A DNA stretch of 63,281 bases. It comes from Caballeronia zhejiangensis (GTDB taxonomy: Bacteria > Pseudomonadota > Gammaproteobacteria > Burkholderiales > Burkholderiaceae). The position numbers were made by a program, and so were the translations under genes. This document shows, piece after piece, positions 55,546 through 63,281 of this stretch (the stretch's first letter is position 1; each line of letters begins with the position of its first letter). The stretch covers positions 1-63,281 of the forward strand of contig NZ_JFHD01000039.1 in assembly GCF_000698575.1 (NCBI RefSeq), read 5' to 3'. The notes beneath the pieces were generated by a model. The model worked only from the letters and a program-made list of their open reading frames with translations, did no database searches and was not told where the DNA came from.

Positions 55546-57774
55546 TTGAACTCACCCGCACAACCCAGTGATGACGCGAACGCGCCGCTCGCGCTGACCG
55601 ATAAACGCGGCGTCGAGCTGGACGCCATCTTTTCCGCGCAAGGTCTGCTCGCACGCGCGATCGACGGTTATCGGCCGCGTGCATCGCAGATCGAAATGGC
55701 GCGTTCCGTCGCCGCCGCGATGGAAGCGTCCGGCCGCGCAATGCCCGAGCCCGCGATGTTCGAGGCGCAGCGCCGCCCGGCGCGCAAGCTCGGCCCGTCC
55801 GACAAACCCTATGCGCCCGACGAGCAGCCGGCCGATGACATCGGCATCGCGACGGCGAAGGCGGCTATCGACGGCGGCGAGAACACGCTCATCGTCGAGG
55901 CGGGCACGGGCACCGGCAAGACGTACGCGTATCTCGTGCCGGCGATGCTGTGGGGCGGCAAGGTCATCGTGTCGACGGGCACGAAGCATCTGCAGGATCA
56001 GCTTTTTCAGCGCGACATTCCGACCGTGCGCGACGCGCTCGCCGTCCCGGTTTCGGTCGCGATGCTCAAAGGCCGCGCCAACTATCTGTGTCACTACTAT
56101 CTGGAGCGCACCGCGGACAACGGCCGTCTGCCGACGCGCCAGGACACGTCGCATCTACAGGAGATCGTCCGTTTCGCGAAGATCACGCGCACCGGCGACA
56201 AGGCCGAACTCGCGAGCGTGCCGGAGAATTCGCCCGTCTGGCCGATGGTCACGTCCACGCGCGACAACTGTCTCGGCCAGGAATGCCCGCACTACAAGGA
56301 ATGCTTCGTGATGCAGGCGCGCAAGGAGGCGCAGCAGGCGGACATCGTCGTGGTGAATCACCATCTGTTCTTCGCCGATGTGATGCTGCGCGACACCGGC
56401 ATGGCCGAGCTTCTGCCGACGGCGAACACGATCATCTTCGACGAAGCGCATCAGTTGCCCGAAACCGCGACACTCTTCTTCGGCGAGACGCTTTCGACGA
56501 CGCAACTGCTCGAACTCGCCCGCGATACCGTCGCCGAAGGTCTGTCGCACGCGCGTGACGCCGCCGACTGGACCAAGCTCGGCGCGGCGCTGGAGCGCGC
56601 CGCGCGCGACGTGCGGCTCGCGTTCAAGGAAGATTCGGTGCGTCTGTCGCTCGGCCAGTTGCCGGACGACCATCCGATCTTCGAGGCGCTCGACACGCTC
56701 GAGACGCATCTTTCGGCGCTTGCCGCGGCGCTGTCCTCGCATGCGGAACGCGCCGAATCGTTGCAGGCGCTCGTGCGCCGCGCGCGCGAGTTGCAGGATC
56801 TGCTCGCGGGCTGGACGACGCCGCCGACATCGCTCGAACGCGCCGTCGTCGCGGATGAGGACGTCGCGAAGGAGGCCGCGAAGGAAGAGCCGAACGAAAT
56901 GGTGCGCTGGATCGAGGTGTTTTCGCACACGGTGCAGTTGCACGAAACGCCGCTTTCGGTCGCGCCGATCTTCGCGAAGCAGCGCGCAGGCGTGCCGCGC
57001 GCGTGGATTTTCACGTCCGCGACGCTCTCGGTGCGCGGCGACTTCACGCATTACGCGGCGCAGATGGGCCTTAACGCGCGCCGTTCGATGACGCTGCCGA
57101 GCCCGTTCGATTATCCGTCGCAAGGGCTTTTGTACGTGCCGCGCAATCTGCCGCAACCGTCGTCGCCGCAATTCACCGATGCCGTCTTCGATGCCGCGCT
57201 GCCGGTGATCGAATCGGCGGGCGGCGGCGTGTTCGTGCTGTGCACGACGCTGCGCGCGGTCGACCGCATCGCCAATCGCATGCGCGATGTGATCGAGCGG
57301 CGCGGCTGGGACAATCCGCTGCTCGTGCAGGGCGATGCGAGCCGCACCGAACTGCTCGACCGTTTCCGCGCCTATGGCAACGCGATCCTAGTGGGCAGCC
57401 AGAGCTTCTGGGAAGGCGTCGATGTGCGCGGCGATGCGTTGTCGCTCGTCGTCATCGACAAGCTGCCGTTCGCGCCGCCCGACGATCCGGTGCTGGCCGC
57501 GCGCCTCGACGCGCTGACGAAGAAAGGTTTGAGCCCGTTCGCCGTGCATCAGTTGCCGCAGGCGGTCATCACGCTCAAGCAGGGCGCGGGGCGGCTGATT
57601 CGCGCGGAGACGGATCGCGGCGTGCTGATGATCTGCGACACGCGGCTCGTCGACAAGCCTTACGGCCGGCGCATCTGGCAAAGCCTGCCGCCGTTCAAGC
57701 GCACGCGCGAGCTGGACGTGGTGCGCGAGTTTTTCAGCGATGCCGCGAAGTGGAAGACGGAACTGGCCGAATAA
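55546..57774 (+). CDS. ATP-dependent DNA helicase, DinG/YoaA (XPD-like) family
   Basis: Superfamily 2 iron-sulfur helicase, 742 aa. Q-like region YRPRASQIEMA, Walker A EAGTGTGKT near residues 117-125, the Fe-S cysteines in LCHYYLERT and CLGQECPHYKECF, DEAH box IFDEAHQLPETA, and motifs V/VI (GSQSFWEGVDV, QGAGRLIR). It unwinds DNA 5' to 3' and helps resolve R-loops or damage. The start is TTG at 55546, immediately after an in-frame TAG; the first ATG would delete the conserved N-terminus. More like YoaA than DinG, but the difference is not safe to call. Confidence 0.9.
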   Translation: MNSPAQPSDDANAPLALTDKRGVELDAIFSAQGLLARAIDGYRPRASQIEMARSVAAAMEASGRAMPEPAMFEAQRRPARKLGPSDKPYAPDEQPADDIGIATAKAAIDGGENTLIVEAGTGTGKTYAYLVPAMLWGGKVIVSTGTKHLQDQLFQRDIPTVRDALAVPVSVAMLKGRANYLCHYYLERTADNGRLPTRQDTSHLQEIVRFAKITRTGDKAELASVPENSPVWPMVTSTRDNCLGQECPHYKECFVMQARKEAQQADIVVVNHHLFFADVMLRDTGMAELLPTANTIIFDEAHQLPETATLFFGETLSTTQLLELARDTVAEGLSHARDAADWTKLGAALERAARDVRLAFKEDSVRLSLGQLPDDHPIFEALDTLETHLSALAAALSSHAERAESLQALVRRARELQDLLAGWTTPPTSLERAVVADEDVAKEAAKEEPNEMVRWIEVFSHTVQLHETPLSVAPIFAKQRAGVPRAWIFTSATLSVRGDFTHYAAQMGLNARRSMTLPSPFDYPSQGLLYVPRNLPQPSSPQFTDAVFDAALPVIESAGGGVFVLCTTLRAVDRIANRMRDVIERRGWDNPLLVQGDASRTELLDRFRAYGNAILVGSQSFWEGVDVRGDALSLVVIDKLPFAPPDDPVLAARLDALTKKGLSPFAVHQLPQAVITLKQGAGRLIRAETDRGVLMICDTRLVDKPYGRRIWQSLPPFKRTRELDVVREFFSDAAKWKTELAE

Positions 57775-57803
57775 GCATCGGGTTCGCAATTCTCGTCGAC
57801 ATG

Positions 57804-57840
57804 AAAAAACGGCCGGTGATCAACCGGCCGTTTCGCTTTT
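57804..57840. terminator. Bidirectional terminator between the helicase gene and bamD
   Basis: AAACGGCCGGT (57807-57817) pairs perfectly with ACCGGCCGTTT (57823-57833) around a 5-base loop. On the minus strand six T follow (57809-57804), ending bamD. On the plus strand the tail is TTTCGCTTTTT. Confidence 0.9.
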
Positions 57841-57851
57841 TGCTTTCTGGA

Positions 57852-58685
57852 CTACCAGATCTGATACCACGGCTTGTCAGCGCCCGCGCGCCGCTTGCCG
57901 GTGACATACGGGCTGTCCGGGAACGTCGCTGCGAGCACGCGCTTGGTGTCGTCGGCGAGTTGCGGCTGATCGAGACGCTCGTACGACAGCATCATGATGT
58001 GCAGCGCGTCTTCGGTTGCCGGCGCGTTCTTGTACTCGCGAATGGCGAGCTGCGCGCGGTTGATCGCGGCCACATAAGCGCCACGGCGATAGTAATAATC
58101 GGCGGCGTGCACTTCATGCGATGCGAGCGCGTTCACGATATAGCGCATGCGCTGCGCGGCATCGGGCGCGTACTTGCTTTGCGGATACTTGTCGACGACG
58201 ACCTTGAACGCGTCGTAGGACTCGCGCAGCGACTTCGGATCGCGCTCGCTCATGTCCTGACCCGAGAAGCGGCCGAAGAGGCCCAAGTCGTCGTTGAAGT
58301 GGATCATGCCCTTGAGATAGTACGCATACGCGATTTCGGGATGATCCGGGTGCAGCTTGATGAAACGGTCGATGGCCTGGTCGGCGTTGGCGGTTTCGCC
58401 GTCCTTCCAGTTGCAGTACGCGACGTTGATCTGCGCCTGCTGTGCGAAATGGCCGAACGGATCGCGGCCTTCGAGCCCTTCGAAATACTTCGCGCACTTG
58501 CCCCAGTCGCTGCCGGATAGCGCGTCCTGGGCCTCCGTATATAATTTGTTGTTATTCCATGTTGCCGTTTCGTCGGTCTTCTCGGGCAGGCCGTGACAGG
58601 CCGTGACGATGGCGACGCTCGCGGCCAGCGCCAGATACTTGATCGATTGACGCATCGAGAGATGAATGGTGTTGAAGGCTCGCAT
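57852..58685 (-). CDS. bamD: Outer membrane protein assembly factor BamD
   Basis: Essential lipoprotein of the BAM complex, 277 aa, with five TPR units. The signal peptide has lipobox VTAC near residues 27-30, followed by HGLPEKTDETA. TPR motifs such as LYTEAQDALSGSDWGKCAKY and YAYYLKGMIHFND are typical. Two starts are possible: ATG 58685 (CAGGAAC upstream) and ATG 58655, closer to the signal core. It diverges from rluD with 76 bases between. Confidence 0.96.
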   Translation of the reverse strand: MRAFNTIHLSMRQSIKYLALAASVAIVTACHGLPEKTDETATWNNNKLYTEAQDALSGSDWGKCAKYFEGLEGRDPFGHFAQQAQINVAYCNWKDGETANADQAIDRFIKLHPDHPEIAYAYYLKGMIHFNDDLGLFGRFSGQDMSERDPKSLRESYDAFKVVVDKYPQSKYAPDAAQRMRYIVNALASHEVHAADYYYRRGAYVAAINRAQLAIREYKNAPATEDALHIMMLSYERLDQPQLADDTKRVLAATFPDSPYVTGKRRAGADKPWYQIW

Positions 58686-58761
58686 CAGTGCTTGCTGTTC
58701 CTGGCTGAATCTAGTTGATTCTTCGCTGTTCTAGCTGTTTTTCCGGCGCGGCTGTTCTTCC

Positions 58762-59946
58762 ATGCCGCCGAATCTCGTTCAAATGACCCGCTCAAGTACT
58801 CGTCGTACCAAAGACCAACTCAAAGATTATAGCCCATGCGCTACCCCCGACGACGCAGCGCAGGCCGATTCGGGCGGCGGCGCGGCTCGCGAAGCGCCGC
58901 GCACGGCCCGCGTGCCCGACGAGCTCGCGGGCGACCGGCTCGACAAGGTGCTCGCGAAAATCTTCCCCGAGTTCTCGCGCAGCCGGTTGCAGGGCTGGAT
59001 CGAGGAAGGGCGCGTGCTGGTCGACGGCGCGGGCGCGAAAGTGCGCCAGCCCGTCCCGCTCGGCGCGACGATCACGCTCGTCCCCGACCTTCTGCCCGAG
59101 CAGCTCGCGTTCGCGCCGGAGCCGGTGCCGCTGCATATCGTCTATGAGGACGAGGCGCTCGTCGTCATCAACAAGCCCGCGGGCATGGTCGTGCATCCGG
59201 CCGCGGGCAACTGGAGCGGCACGCTGCTCAACGGCCTGCTGCATCGTTACGGCGATGCCGCCGCCGGGCTGCCGCGCGCGGGCATCGTGCATCGGCTGGA
59301 CAAGGAAACGTCCGGGCTGATGGTCGTCGCGCGCACGCTCGAGGCGCAAACCGACCTCGTGCGGCAGTTGCAGGCGCGGACGGTGAAACGCCGCTACGTC
59401 GCGTTCGTGTGGGGCAACATGCCCGACGAAGGCACGATCGACGCGCCCATCGGCCGCGATCCGCGCGAGCGCACGCGCATGGCGGTGGTAAAGACTGCGT
59501 CGGGAAAGCCCGCGCGCACGCATTTCCGCACCATCGACCGCACGACGTGGCACGGCCAGCCCGTCAGCGCCATCCATTGCGATCTGGAAACCGGCCGGAC
59601 GCATCAGATTCGCGTGCATTGCGCGCATATCCAGCATCCGCTGCTGGGCGACCCGGTGTACGGGCACGCGCGCGGCAAGCGGTCGGTCAAGCCGCTGCCC
59701 AACGAATTCGCGCGACAGGCGCTGCACGCGTGGCGCCTCGGCTTGATCCATCCCGCGACGGGCAAGGAAGTGCACTGGCGCGCGGACGTTCCCGAAGACA
59801 TCGCGACGCTCGCCGCGGAGCTCGGCTTCGGACAGGACGAAGAAGTCGAGTTCGATGAGGACGACGATTTCGCCGAAGTCTATGAAATGGGCGAAGGCGA
59901 AGAAGGCGACTGGGACGACGAAGATTACGAGGACGACGAAGCATGA
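58762..59946 (+). CDS. rluD: 23S rRNA pseudouridine synthase RluD
   Basis: Makes pseudouridines 1911, 1915 and 1917 in helix 69 of 23S rRNA. 394 aa (E. coli 326). An N-terminal extension of about 50 residues precedes the S4 RNA-binding domain (about 52-110). The catalytic motif HRLDKETSG has Asp180. The C-terminus has an unusual acidic tail of about 40 residues (DEEVEFDEDDDF and following), almost wholly Asp/Glu/Gly/Tyr. The stop overlaps the pgeF start by 4 bases. An alternative start is ATG 58783. Confidence 0.95.
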   Translation: MPPNLVQMTRSSTRRTKDQLKDYSPCATPDDAAQADSGGGAAREAPRTARVPDELAGDRLDKVLAKIFPEFSRSRLQGWIEEGRVLVDGAGAKVRQPVPLGATITLVPDLLPEQLAFAPEPVPLHIVYEDEALVVINKPAGMVVHPAAGNWSGTLLNGLLHRYGDAAAGLPRAGIVHRLDKETSGLMVVARTLEAQTDLVRQLQARTVKRRYVAFVWGNMPDEGTIDAPIGRDPRERTRMAVVKTASGKPARTHFRTIDRTTWHGQPVSAIHCDLETGRTHQIRVHCAHIQHPLLGDPVYGHARGKRSVKPLPNEFARQALHAWRLGLIHPATGKEVHWRADVPEDIATLAAELGFGQDEEVEFDEDDDFAEVYEMGEGEEGDWDDEDYEDDEA

Positions 59947-60779
59947 CGCGCGACGCTGCCGATTTGCCATCGAAAGACTGTCTCTGGCCGCAATGGAACG
60001 TGTCGCCGCGCGTGCGGGCATTCGTCACGACGCGTAATGGCGGCGTGAGCGATGCGCCTTATGGCGGCGGCGAGCCCGGCGCGGGCGGCCTCAATCTCGG
60101 TTTTTCCACGGGCGATGCGCCTGACGCGGTGAAGGAAAATCGCCGCCGCGCGCTCGCGTTGACGGGTTCGCGCGAAGCCGCGTGGCTCGAGCAGATCCAC
60201 GGCACGGAAGTCGTGGAGGCGGGCGCCGTCATCGAGCGCCTCGCGCAGGGCGAGCGCACGCGCGCCGACGCCAGCGTGACGGATCGCGCGGGCGTTGTGT
60301 GCGTCGTGATGACGGCCGATTGTCTCCCGGTGCTGTTTTGCGACAACGACGGCCGCGCGGTCGGCGCCGCGCACGCGGGTTGGCGCGGTCTCGCGGGCGG
60401 CATCATCGAAAAGACGGGCGAGCGCGTCGCGTCGCTCGCGGGCGTGCCGGCCTCGTCGCTCAACGCGTTTCTCGGGCCGGCCATCGGGCCGCAGGCGTTC
60501 GAAGTGGGCGAAGACGTGCTCGACGCCTTCATCGCGGCGTCGCAAGAGGATCGCCGCGACGCGACGCGCGCCGCGTTCCGTCCCGTCGGCGGCGCACCGG
60601 CCAAGTATTTCGCCGATATCTACGCGCTCGCGCGTATGCGTCTTGCCGATCTAGGCATCGATGCCGCGCGCGTTCACGGCGGCACGCATTGCACCGTCAC
60701 GGAAAAAGAGCGCTTTTATTCATATCGACGCGATCGCGTGACGGGCCGCATGGCCGCAATGATCTGGCTCAATGAATGA
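59943..60779 (+). CDS. pgeF: Peptidoglycan editing factor/purine nucleoside phosphorylase (DUF152, YfiH)
   Basis: Laccase-fold protein, 278 aa. Metal/catalytic residues correspond to H86 (QIHG), C127 (TADCLPV) and H144 (AAHAGWRGL). E. coli YfiH corrects UDP-MurNAc-L-Ser mistakes in peptidoglycan synthesis; related proteins cleave purine nucleosides. The ATG overlaps the rluD stop. The rluD-pgeF pair is conserved across proteobacteria, also with bamD divergently upstream. Confidence 0.94.
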   Translation: MTRDAADLPSKDCLWPQWNVSPRVRAFVTTRNGGVSDAPYGGGEPGAGGLNLGFSTGDAPDAVKENRRRALALTGSREAAWLEQIHGTEVVEAGAVIERLAQGERTRADASVTDRAGVVCVVMTADCLPVLFCDNDGRAVGAAHAGWRGLAGGIIEKTGERVASLAGVPASSLNAFLGPAIGPQAFEVGEDVLDAFIAASQEDRRDATRAAFRPVGGAPAKYFADIYALARMRLADLGIDAARVHGGTHCTVTEKERFYSYRRDRVTGRMAAMIWLNE

Positions 60780-61099
60780 CCATTGTCATTAGTGTTGGAA
60801 CATACCCAACTATCGTTTCTTGCCTATGACGAAGCCCCTTGCGAACGCAACATTTCGCATGGGGGAAAACGATAATTAAAAAAATATCGCACTGCGGCAA
60901 AATCGGGACGAAGCATTGACATGCCTGACATCCTAGAGCAAGAATGTTCCTGGAATTCAATCAATCGGGCACGGCGTAGCAAGGCTCAGACTTGCCACGC
61001 GCATAAGGCGCACCAACACTTGCGCGCTGGTCGAGGAAAGCCCGGCGATGCCTGCATCAGCAATCCAAGTCTTCCGAGACTCACAGGTCAATAGCGGGT
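60780..61099. other. A/T-rich intergenic region upstream of phaC
   Basis: 320 bases with a much lower GC than the genes around it, especially 60855-60900 (several A and T runs). It holds a sigma-70-like promoter at 60916-60945 and a short GTTGG/CCAAC inverted repeat (60794-60810). Between about 60970 and 61090 it is GC-rich again. No coding evidence; it probably controls phaC. Confidence 0.6.
60916..60945 (+). promoter_or_regulatory. Predicted promoter of phaC
   Basis: -35 TTGACA (60916-60921), exact consensus, 18-base spacer, -10 AAGAAT (60940-60945). The mRNA leader would be about 150 bases long. Confidence 0.6.
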
Positions 61100-63115
61100 A
61101 TGGCTTCCAAATCTACTTCCTCATCTTCCCGCTCCCGTTCCGCCGACAGCACCTCGGCAGAAGCATCCGCCGAAACGACTGGCGTACAGCAGGCGTTCGA
61201 TCAATGGCTGAACGCGTGGCGCAGCGTCGCCGATCCCGCGCAGTGGTCGAAATTCACTCCGCAGACGAATAGCGCGAATGATGCGGCCGCGGCGGCGGCA
61301 TCGCCGTTCGCTGCTTTCAGTGCATTCGCCAACGGATTTCCGAACGGATTTCCGTCGACGGCATTCCCGTCGTTTCCGATGTCCGGCGCCATGCCGCAGA
61401 TGCCCGATTTCACGAAGATGAACGGCATGGCGGAATTCGCCAAACTCGCGAGCAGCATGCCGGGCTTCGGCGCGGCGATGCAGGGGTTGCCCACGTTGCC
61501 GAAGATTCCGACCGCCGCGATCGCGCCCGAGCGTCTGCACGAGTTGCAGAGCAACTATTCGCGCGATGCCGCCGAGTTGCTCAAGCAGGCGGGCGCGCAG
61601 AGCATCGATCCGTCGGCGCTGAAGGATCGTCGCTTCACCGACACCGCATGGCAATCCACGCCGGCATATGCGTTCACCGCCGCGTGGTATCTGCTGAACG
61701 CGCGCTATCTGCAGGAACTCGCCGACGCCGTGCAGAGCGATCCGAAGACGCGCGAGCGCATCCGCTTCACGGTGCAGCAGTGGGCGGCCGCGGCCGCGCC
61801 GAGCAACTTCCTCGCGCTCAATCCCGACGCGCAGAAGACGCTCATCGAAAGCAAGGGCGAGAGCCTGCGCCAGGGCATGTTGAACCTGCTCGCCGACATG
61901 CAGCGCGGCAAGATTTCGCAGTCGGACGAATCGCGCTTTCTCGTCGGCAAGAACATCGCATCGACGGAAGGCTCGGTCGTGTACGAGAACGAACTCGTGC
62001 AACTGATCCAGTACAAGCCGCTCGCGCCGAAGGTGTATGCGCGCCCGCTTCTGATCGTGCCGCCTTGCATCAACAAGTTCTACATTCTCGATCTGTCGCC
62101 GGAAAGCTCGCTCGTGCGCTATGCGCTCGAAGAAGGGCATCAGGTGTTCATCCTGTCGTGGCGCAACGCGGATCAGTCGATCGCGCACAAGACGTGGGAC
62201 GACTACGTCGAACAAGGCGTGCTGGAGACGATCGGCGTCGTGCAGGAGATCACGGGCGAAGACAAGATCAACACGCTCGGTTTCTGCATCGGCGGGACGC
62301 TTCTCGCGACCGCGCTCGCGGTGGCGGCGGCGCGCGGCGAGGAACCGGCCGCATCGATGACATTGCTCACCTCGATGCTCGACTTCTCGGATACCGGCGT
62401 GCTCGACGTGTTCGTCGACGAGGCGCACGTGCAGATGCGCGAGCAGGCGATCGGCGGCAAGAACGGCGCGCCAGCCGGTCTCATGCGCGGCATCGAGTTC
62501 GCGAATACGTTCTCGTATCTGCGACCGAACGATCTGGTGTGGAATTACGTCGTCGATAACTATCTCAAGGGCCGCACGCCGCAAGCGTTCGATCTGCTCT
62601 TCTGGAACAGCGATTCGACGAACCTGCCCGGCCCGATGTGCGTCTGGTATCTGCGCAACACGTATCTCGAGAACAAGCTGAAAACGCCGAATGCGCTGAA
62701 GGTGTGCGGCGAGCCGGTCGACCTGTCGCGTCTCACGGTGCCGACCTTCATCTACGGCTCGCGCGAAGATCACATCGTGCCGTGGAAATCGGCCTATGCG
62801 TCCGCGCCGATTCTCTCCGGACCGCAGACCTTCGTGCTCGGCGCGTCGGGGCATATCGCGGGCGTGATCAATCCGCCGTCGAAGAACAAGCGCAGCTTCT
62901 GGATGATCGACAGCAACGACGGGCATCTGCCCGAGAACCCCGACGCGTGGTTCGATGCCGCCGCCGAGCATCCCGGAAGCTGGTGGCCGACCTGGTCGAA
63001 GTGGCTCGCCGCGAACGCGGGCGAGCAGGTCAAGGCGGGCGCGGCGCAGGGATCGAAGACTTACCCGGTGATCGAGGCCGCCCCCGGCCGTTACGTGCTG
63101 GAACGCGACTTCTGA
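61100..63115 (+). CDS. phaC: Poly(3-hydroxyalkanoate) synthase, class I
   Basis: Polymerises 3-hydroxyacyl-CoA into storage granules. 671 aa, longer than the about 590 aa of Cupriavidus PhaC because of an N-terminal Ser-rich extension (residues 1-30) and a Phe/Pro/Gly/Met-rich linker (about 70-130). The catalytic domain has the lipase-like box G-X-C-X-G as GFCIGG with Cys396, and the downstream Asp and His (EDHIVPW, GASGHIAGVIN). The C-terminus ends in YVLERDF. Start ATG at 61100 with a weak Shine-Dalgarno. phaA follows 77 bases downstream, the start of a phaCAB-type operon. Confidence 0.97.
   Translation: MASKSTSSSSRSRSADSTSAEASAETTGVQQAFDQWLNAWRSVADPAQWSKFTPQTNSANDAAAAAASPFAAFSAFANGFPNGFPSTAFPSFPMSGAMPQMPDFTKMNGMAEFAKLASSMPGFGAAMQGLPTLPKIPTAAIAPERLHELQSNYSRDAAELLKQAGAQSIDPSALKDRRFTDTAWQSTPAYAFTAAWYLLNARYLQELADAVQSDPKTRERIRFTVQQWAAAAAPSNFLALNPDAQKTLIESKGESLRQGMLNLLADMQRGKISQSDESRFLVGKNIASTEGSVVYENELVQLIQYKPLAPKVYARPLLIVPPCINKFYILDLSPESSLVRYALEEGHQVFILSWRNADQSIAHKTWDDYVEQGVLETIGVVQEITGEDKINTLGFCIGGTLLATALAVAAARGEEPAASMTLLTSMLDFSDTGVLDVFVDEAHVQMREQAIGGKNGAPAGLMRGIEFANTFSYLRPNDLVWNYVVDNYLKGRTPQAFDLLFWNSDSTNLPGPMCVWYLRNTYLENKLKTPNALKVCGEPVDLSRLTVPTFIYGSREDHIVPWKSAYASAPILSGPQTFVLGASGHIAGVINPPSKNKRSFWMIDSNDGHLPENPDAWFDAAAEHPGSWWPTWSKWLAANAGEQVKAGAAQGSKTYPVIEAAPGRYVLERDF
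61331..61354 (+). repeat. 12-bp tandem duplication inside phaC
   Basis: Two perfect copies of AACGGATTTCCG, in frame, encoding Asn-Gly-Phe-Pro twice in the disordered N-terminal linker. Confidence 0.85.
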
Positions 63116-63192
63116 GCGGCGCGTGACCGTGCGCGCGAGCGCATGGAACCGTTCGTAGCCGCATTAACATTCGATGCCAAGAGGAAACTGAA

Positions 63193-63281
63193 ATGACTGA
63201 CGTAGTGATCGTATCGGCCGCGCGTACGGCGGTAGGCAAATTCGGCGGCTCGCTCGCGAAAATCGCGGCGCCGGAACTCGG
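63193..63281 (+). CDS. phaA: Acetyl-CoA acetyltransferase (beta-ketothiolase), 5' part, runs off the window end
   Basis: First 29 codons: MTDVVIVSAARTAVGKFGGS is the diagnostic start of biosynthetic thiolases. It condenses two acetyl-CoA to acetoacetyl-CoA, the first step of PHB synthesis. GAGGA lies about 8 bases before the ATG. Position after phaC fits a phaCAB operon; the rest lies outside the window. Confidence 0.92.
   Translation, partial: MTDVVIVSAARTAVGKFGGSLAKIAAPEL

Overview
The window is high-GC chromosomal DNA from a betaproteobacterium of the family Burkholderiaceae, most like Paraburkholderia or Caballeronia. This rests on gene order (trxA-rho, ffs-dnaX-ybaB-recR, surE-pcm-nlpD-rpoS, ispG-hisS-yfgM-bamB-der-hfq-hflX-hflK-hflC-hisZ-purA, phaC-phaA), strong G/C third-position bias and a class I polyhydroxyalkanoate (PHA) synthase. 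The assignment is inferred from family knowledge; no search was run. Nearly all of the window is chromosomal backbone. I see no insertion sequence, prophage, integrase, CRISPR array or tRNA gene, and only one structural RNA gene, the small SRP RNA.

Layout. Positions 1-10099 (minus strand) carry the 5' part of pbpC, a large alpha-2-macroglobulin-like periplasmic protein, a MATE exporter and a GT39-type membrane glycosyltransferase. Positions 10334-13528 (minus) hold rpmE2, an MtfA-like peptidase, rho and trxA. From 13859 on the plus strand follow the SRP RNA, dnaX, ybaB, recR and a DUF1653 gene. Positions 17673-21637 hold a CoA-transferase gene followed by a complete ABC importer of the nitrate/sulfonate type, the most accessory-looking operon here. 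Two glycosyltransferase genes (GT9 and GT2) meet tail to tail near 22775, followed by a minus-strand quinone oxidoreductase.

Positions 24871-31091 form the stationary-phase/repair block surE-pcm-nlpD-rpoS, then a PolB-like exonuclease and rlmD. A Bax-inhibitor-1 family gene diverges from ndk, which is followed by rlmN, a rodZ-like gene, ispG, hisS, yfgM, bamB, der, hfq, hflX, hflK, hflC, a DUF2065 gene, hisZ, purA, a phosphoribosyltransferase and kup, reaching 51712. Then come tex (minus), an unnamed secreted coiled-coil protein, a DUF465 gene, a DinG-type helicase, bamD (minus), rluD-pgeF, phaC and the start of phaA at the window end.

Functional themes are translation and RNA metabolism (L31, Rho, Hfq, RlmD, RlmN, RluD, SRP RNA, HisRS, Der, HflX), envelope assembly and surveillance (PbpC/A2M, BamB, BamD, YfgM, RodZ-like, NlpD, HflKC), stress control (RpoS, SurE, Pcm, TrxA) and carbon storage (PhaC, PhaA). 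I did not find a clear new multi-gene system. The most notable candidates are: the conserved-looking secreted coiled-coil protein at 54339-55175; a strong hairpin in the kup leader; the CoA-transferase/ABC operon of unknown substrate; likely leaderless transcripts for dnaX and surE; a perfect inverted repeat between trxA and rho; and repeat-bearing low-complexity segments in pcm and phaC.
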